This document shows, in pieces, positions 61,205 through 64,000 of a stretch of 64,000 nt of DNA. A program made the position numbers and the translations under genes. Position 1 is the first letter of the stretch. Each line of letters starts with the position of its first letter. Under the pieces are notes generated by a model, which worked only from the letters and a program-made list of their open reading frames with translations, ran no database searches and had not been told where the DNA came from. The stretch spans positions 18,061,001 through 18,125,000 of the forward strand of contig NC_092568.1 of NCBI RefSeq assembly GCF_037975245.1. Reading direction: 5' to 3'. The DNA is from Apostichopus japonicus (Eukaryota > Echinodermata > Holothuroidea > Aspidochirotida > Stichopodidae).

Positions 61205-63546
61205 GACTGGTTAAACCCTGGATTCTTCCAGGGTAGTGGACCAGATTGGCTGGTCTGTGATGTCATCATAGCATATGTGCTCAACAATTAAGCTACACTT
61301 TCATACTATAAGCTTCTTGCTGATTATCCTTGCTAATTATCCTTGGTGTGACATTCACTGCAGTCAGAATTTCACCAAAATATCACTTTTGTTGTTAGTT
61401 AATATTATTTTGCTAATTGTTTAAGGTTTTGACAAACTTTCCACTTTTTTCCCTCCACTAGAATAACCCTGTAATGTCTATTTGAGACAAGATTTTCAAC
61501 AAGAATTTACAGTTATAATTGACCTACACGTCATCAAGTTCCTTCACTTTGACTTCATCGTGAGCCCTGACCCCATCTGCTTCATGGATAGCTGTTTCGA
61601 TGAGGTAAGAAAAAAGAAGAGAATTTTCAAAACATAAACGACTTATTTAATTCAATCTCTTCTTTACTGCTTGCTATGAACAAGAACAATACAAAAATTC
61701 AAAAATTTGGCAAAAGCATCAGAGGTAGCAGCCTACACTTTGTTTTTTTTTTCTTTTCAAGGTTCACTCTGTTTGCTACAACTGTCACTTCTTTCAAGTG
61801 ATTATTTGCCCCTTCCTGACTGTCACAACTGTCACTTCTTTCAAGTGATTATTTGCCCCTTCCTGAGGCTAGAAGTTTGATAACTCAGTAAGTATTTCAC
61901 AACATACCCTATAGGTTGTTGCATGGTGCTGATGTGACGATTTATATATTCCTATTGATTCACTCCAAAGTTTTGTTTTCAAAAATGATGCAAGAATGCG
62001 AATGTGCAAGAAGGTTTGAAATTTTTGATGTCATTTAATTAATGATCTCAATCAGAGAATACTTGTGAATGAATACTCCAACTCCAAAAGACACTGGAGA
62101 CAAATGGATCGTCATCACTCAAGAAAGTGGAAGTAGTTTGACCCCAGGTCAAATCCTTGCCAACGTTTTACTGGTGTATCTCGCTAAGTTAGTTTTGTTG
62201 CTAAGTTAGTTTTTGTTGCTAAGTTAGTTTTGTTGCTAAGTTAGTTTTGTTGAATATTAACTGTCATTGCTATAGATGTTTACCTTACATATGCTCTGTG
62301 ATATCAATTGAAGAATAAACAAAACAAAAACAAAACAAGACATAAAGAAAATAATAGCTCGCTAAGATACTAAAAACCAATCTGTAGTGAGTAGCGTTTT
62401 ACTACATATCTTTAGATTATTTCAATCCATCAATCAATCAAACATTGGACGCTCAAAAACAAAATCCTCACCAAGTTTCATCTTGGTCCAATCCTTCTCC
62501 AACTTCTCGTAACTTTTCTTTGTATTAACTATTTCTCCATCCAGCTTTTGGAGAGAAGTGAAAAGATCATTTGAAAAGTCAGCGCATCATTTACATGGTA
62601 CTTGTGCTAAGCAAAATACAAAGATACTTGCTTTCATGACTTTTGCACCTTTTCAATTTCATTACATGAAGACAATTTTCTTTTCAACCCTAAATACACT
62701 GAATTTTAAATTTATTAATCATCACGGTCACATTCAGTCACATTTGGGAGGGGGGTGGTGGGGGGAGGGGCGGTGTGGAGGGGGTGGGGAGGGAGGAGAT
62801 GGAATGATTGCTTACTCTATAAGTCACACTATCACAGGTATGGTACTATCTTTAAGTATTGCCAAACAAACTCAGGCTACTACCTACTGTAAGCTGCAAG
62901 AGGATATTTTTCCAAACGTTCAATTAATTTCAACTTGTAAAAAAGAAGTCTCATTTATCAGTTACCTGTTTAAGGTTAGATTCCATTTCACCTTTAACTT
63001 CTTCGTACTGTCTCTCAAGCTTCACATAGATTCCTTCAAGTTCCTTCCTGCAAAAAGAGGATTAAAACAACAAAGATGACGGATAAATCATAAAAATACA
63101 AACAGTGAGCTTGGGGCATAATTTATCATGTATTGCAGATAGCAAACTTGCAAAAGCAGAATGGAAAATTGCTACCCATGTGCAAAGATGCATAGCACAT
63201 TTTGTGCACAGAATCTTAGCAATTATCATAATTTTCTTAAAAAAGGAATGACCTATAAACCTCAAGACCTCTACACAGAATTTGAACACTTTTATTTCCC
63301 TAACGTTGGACAATAAACAACTTGGAAAGGTTGCCATAAAATCCGTAGTGTTAAAAGCTTGCCTCTTGCATCGAAAAAAAACCCTAAAAAACAAACAACA
63401 ACATTGGAACAATAATTTGCTCGGATCATTTCATACCCCTTTTCTCTCAGAATTTCGTTTTCGTCGTTCTCTTTGTTTAGTTGATCCAACAATGACTTCT
63501 TTTGCGCCTCCATGCGTGCCTTGGACGAATCGTATCGTTTAATACT
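47970..63546 (-). CDS. Long coiled-coil protein, twelve consecutive internal exons (partial)
   Basis: Twelve minus-strand exons can be chained with agreeing phases and GT-AG borders: 63546-63437, 63047-62966, 62544-62472, 61591-61528, 60330-60220, 57924-57717, 56323-56192, 55805-55667, 54679-54600, 50011-49859, 49375-49273 and 48176-47970. They give 1462 nt, 487 residues, free of stops. The product is almost entirely charged and helical, rich in Glu, Lys, Gln, Asp and Arg with heptad-like Leu/Ile/Val spacing. I see no globular domain, transmembrane segment or signal peptide. A long uninterrupted coiled coil built from many small exons is typical of axonemal or centrosomal CCDC proteins. I cannot name the family; CCDC175 or CCDC178-like is only a guess. 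The start codon lies right of 63546; the 3' end is unresolved. It converges on MGME1. Confidence 0.8.
49273..49375 (-). CDS. Coiled-coil gene exon K
   Basis: This 103-nt exon lies between TTTAACAG and GTGAGA, phase 0 in and 1 out. It encodes ALKKLNEESDATQKSLVLNK then ILQENLRNQLNDQR. Confidence 0.82.
49859..50011 (-). CDS. Coiled-coil gene exon J
   Basis: This 153-nt exon is phase 0 at both ends, ending at GTAAGT. It encodes VAMRQELRQQRTRAISKMKE through AVMEENSRFDE. The acceptor (CTATGTAAAG) has a weak pyrimidine tract but is the only one keeping the frame. Confidence 0.8.
50150..50490 (+). repeat. Tandem repeat, period 53 bp, about six copies
   Basis: GCTACTAGTAACTACTAAGT recurs at 50167, 50219, 50272 and 50325 with decayed units at about 50378 and 50431; each continues ATATGTTTAATGACATTATT. 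It starts about 140 bases upstream (in transcript sense) of coiled-coil exon J. Confidence 0.92.
52597..54279. mobile_element. hAT-like element, about 1.7 kb, non-autonomous
   Basis: Inverted ends CAGGCCTTAAATTTC and GAAATTTGAGGCCTG differ at one base. Flanks TAAACATT (52589-52596) and TTAACATG (54280-54287) match at six of eight positions. Both subterminal regions are rich in GGCCTTGG/AAGGCCA units in opposite orientations. Between them lie two stretches around AAGTTTGTGTC and AAGTTTGCGTCC. No intact transposase frame. It lies in the coiled-coil gene intron between exons I and J. Confidence 0.7.
54600..54679 (-). CDS. Coiled-coil gene exon I
   Basis: This 80-nt exon lies between GCTGATAG and GTAAGG, phase 1 in and 0 out. 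It encodes ELKNERSSLQDSTVKVKREI then QRLSTPK. Confidence 0.82.
55121..55174. repeat. (CAGA)n microsatellite
   Basis: About thirteen CAGA units with one CAGG interruption, in the intron between coiled-coil exons H and I. Confidence 0.95.
55667..55805 (-). CDS. Coiled-coil gene exon H
   Basis: This 139-nt exon is phase 0 in and 1 out. It encodes NDIADLEGSVNSKQRDIDEM through EYESKKKNIV. The GTGAGT donor is preferred over an overlapping GTAGGT because only it joins exon I in frame. The acceptor TTTTGGTAG abuts a 10-bp minisatellite. Confidence 0.82.
55811..55932. repeat. 10-bp minisatellite AAAAATGAGC beside an exon H acceptor
   Basis: About twelve units of AAAAATGAGC with few variants. In transcript sense the unit is pyrimidine-leaning (GCTCATTTTT), and the array ends five bases before the TTTTGGTAG acceptor region of coiled-coil exon H. 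Confidence 0.92.
56192..56323 (-). CDS. Coiled-coil gene exon G
   Basis: This 132-nt exon is phase 0 at both ends, with a TTCTGCAG acceptor and GTAAGG donor. It encodes GAQLTKVIEESDKDIKKLQK through MEETVKKLE, strongly basic in the middle (KKFKKMKR). Confidence 0.85.
57470..57710 (-). pseudogene. Two downstream tandem copies of the 3' end of exon F
   Basis: The final 93 nt of exon F plus its donor and about 20 intron bases recur at 57602-57694, 115 bases downstream in the transcript and nearly identical (EDFRQAFTEH becomes VDFRQAFTEH). A second, decayed copy lies near 57480-57597 with an in-frame stop. The first copy is an open 31-codon phase 0-0 segment ending in GTAAGA, with AG before it. 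However, only 22 bases separate it from the exon F donor, too short for an ordinary intron, and reading through meets TAG. I therefore call it a duplicate, not an exon. Confidence 0.75.
57717..57924 (-). CDS. Coiled-coil gene exon F
   Basis: This 208-nt exon lies between TTCAATAG and GTAAGA, phase 2 in and 0 out. It is one of the longest uninterrupted helical segments: VTVQLGEKKIADLQLALTKE through AKQDHADLTNE. Its last third, with the splice donor, is repeated twice immediately downstream (see the duplicate at 57602). Confidence 0.85.
58058..58617. mobile_element. hAT-type MITE, CAGGGTTTCCC ends
   Basis: The 560-bp element has inverted ends CAGGGTTTCCCTAACTTT and AGTAAGGGAAACCCTG, with poly-C/poly-G runs just inside. 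Flanks CTCTGAAG (58050-58057) and TTCTAAAG (58618-58625) match at six of eight. CAGGG-type ends are typical of hAT elements. No transposase frame. In the coiled-coil intron between exons E and F. Confidence 0.75.
59201..59348. mobile_element. Short MITE/foldback element
   Basis: The 148-bp element opens CATTACGCAGATCTT and closes AAGATCTGCGTAATG, with a second inner inverted block CTAGATATCCCACTTTTT / AAAAAGTGGGATATCTAG. The two arms pair over about 50 bases with interruptions. No target duplication is clear. Confidence 0.8.
59440..59640 (+). repeat. Relative of the 125-bp array, with internal 23-bp repeat
   Basis: GCAGCTGCAAACTACCCT and CAGCAAGGCTGAATCAGTAT, then GACCAACAATGCCTATTGTG and GCTGCAGCCCCCTCA, match the order of the array at 43640-44175. 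Here AGTGCCTATTGTGTGAAACTGC has itself expanded to four copies of about 23 bp (59530-59590). Confidence 0.82.
60220..60330 (-). CDS. Coiled-coil gene exon E
   Basis: This 111-nt exon lies between CTTTTTAG and GTAAGA, phase 2 in and out. It encodes LQGKKGDLTNKADETAVMKI then ENDSMEREMKQLDENHV. Confidence 0.8.
61130..61201. repeat. (TA)n microsatellite
   Basis: About 55-70 bp of TA in the intron between coiled-coil exons D and E; flanking frames encode Ile/Tyr only. Confidence 0.95.
61528..61591 (-). CDS. Coiled-coil gene exon D
   Basis: This 64-nt exon lies between CGAAACAG and GTAGGT, phase 1 in and 2 out. It encodes AIHEADGVRAHDEVKVKELD then DV. A GT two bases earlier would break the frame into exon E. 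Confidence 0.72.
61778..61870 (+). repeat. 47-bp tandem duplication
   Basis: ACAACTGTCACTTCTTTCAA starts at 61778 and again at 61825, each copy running to GCCCCTTCCTGA, almost identical. Intron between coiled-coil exons C and D. Confidence 0.9.
62183..62252 (+). repeat. 18-bp tandem repeat GCTAAGTTAGTTTTGTT
   Basis: Four copies, the second with one extra T. Intron between coiled-coil exons C and D. Confidence 0.9.
62472..62544 (-). CDS. Coiled-coil gene exon C
   Basis: This 73-nt exon lies between TCCAAAAG and GTGAGG, phase 0 in and 1 out. It encodes LDGEIVNTKKSYEKLEKDWT then KMKL. Confidence 0.78.
62740..62812 (+). repeat. G-rich tract (C-rich in the transcript)
   Basis: Seventy bases of G-runs broken by A and T, in the intron between coiled-coil exons B and C. 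G is on the strand opposite to the transcript. Confidence 0.85.
62966..63047 (-). CDS. Coiled-coil gene exon B
   Basis: This 82-nt exon lies between TTTTTGCAG and GTAACT and leaves in phase 0. It encodes KELEGIYVKLERQYEEVKGE then MESNLKQ, with clear heptad character. Confidence 0.8.
63437..63546 (-). CDS. Coiled-coil gene exon A (most 5' seen)
   Basis: This exon has a TTTTCACAG acceptor and a GTATGA donor, phase 0 in and 2 out. It encodes SIKRYDSSKARMEAQKKSLL, then DQLNKENDENEILREKG. It starts with an acceptor rather than an obvious initiation site, so further exons are expected beyond 64000. Confidence 0.78.
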
Positions 63547-64000
63547 CTGTGAAAATAAAGCAAATGTAAACGTTTCATGACAATTTCAACAAAACCTATC
63601 AGATAGACACACTTCAAACCAACACTCACAGCTTCAAAAATTCTTGGAACTGAGTTCCTAATATGGAAAATTCATCAGTATATTTAAAGTCCATTTTATT
63701 AAACATTAACTGTTTCCTCTTTCCCTCTTTTCTCTCAAAATTACTGGTTTCCAGAAAGTGTACTGCATAGATGACGAATTGGGTCCATTGCTTCACCTCC
63801 CTCAGTAGTTGAGAGAGTGGTCAGATGCTGTGGAACACTCTTAGTCTGTCACCAGAACAGGAATGGGAATGGGTGGATAAAAACGATACGGCATGGCAGA
63901 AACCAGTTTTCATCCACAATCATCACAAGCAAAGGGTTACAAGTGAGCTTCTATAGGCATTTTAAGCCTTAGGATTCACTATAAGAATACTGATTACTTC
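63547..64000. other. Upstream intron of the coiled-coil gene
   Basis: No coding exon or named repeat recognised. Exon A begins with a splice acceptor, so this is taken as intron. Confidence 0.55.

Noticed and set aside
62558-63079. 173-codon plus-strand frame
   Set aside because: Passes through a poly-G tract and antisense to real exon B; composition changes abruptly along its length.

Overview
This is AT-rich animal nuclear DNA. It shows small coding exons separated by kilobase introns with GT-AG borders, microsatellites (TA, TATC, TATAAC, GACA), tandem duplications, tRNA-derived SINEs, a CR1/L2-like LINE tail and several hAT-type non-autonomous transposons. Gene content and repeat style suggest a marine invertebrate deuterostome, most likely an echinoderm. 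That is an inference; nothing in the window settles the species. I see no prokaryotic, organellar or CRISPR signal.

Four protein-coding loci can be supported. (1) Minus strand, 8821 down to 3234: the first three coding exons of a SIPA1-like (SIPA1L) RapGAP family gene. They encode 571 residues up to the start of the RapGAP catalytic region; the rest lies beyond the left edge. (2) Plus strand, 34825-35513: the last coding exon of citrate synthase-lysine methyltransferase (CSKMT/METTL12). The upstream exon was not found. (3) Plus strand, 37746-43466: a complete five-exon mitochondrial genome maintenance exonuclease 1 (MGME1), 487 residues. (4) Minus strand, 63546 down to 47970: twelve consecutive exons, all with matching phases, of a long coiled-coil protein (487 residues visible, neither end certain). 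MGME1 and the coiled-coil gene run towards each other. CSKMT and MGME1 are neighbouring plus-strand genes, both for mitochondrial matrix enzymes, 2.2 kb apart.

Layout: 1-3233 holds diverged tandem duplications, a LINE tail and an exon-like ORF. 3234-8821 is SIPA1L with a MITE (3744-3991) and a (TATATC)n tract in its second intron. 8822-29500 is about 20 kb without a recognisable coding exon, carrying two hAT-type elements, a three-copy 267-bp repeat and a 307-bp duplication. 29500-34800 is repeat-rich intergenic DNA. 34800-43500 holds the two mitochondrial enzyme genes. 43660-44170 is a 125-bp tandem array with a relative at 59440-59640. 47970-63546 is the coiled-coil gene, whose introns contain two more hAT-type elements, a 53-bp array and a minisatellite touching a splice acceptor.

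I did not find a convincing new biological system. The items most worth a second look are the triplicated exon end in the coiled-coil gene, the two dispersed copies of one tandem-repeat family, two hammerhead/Penelope-like motifs, the duplicated exon-like sequence at 450-1075, and the extended MGME1 amino terminus. All protein identities come from recognising conserved motifs by eye; no database search was run.
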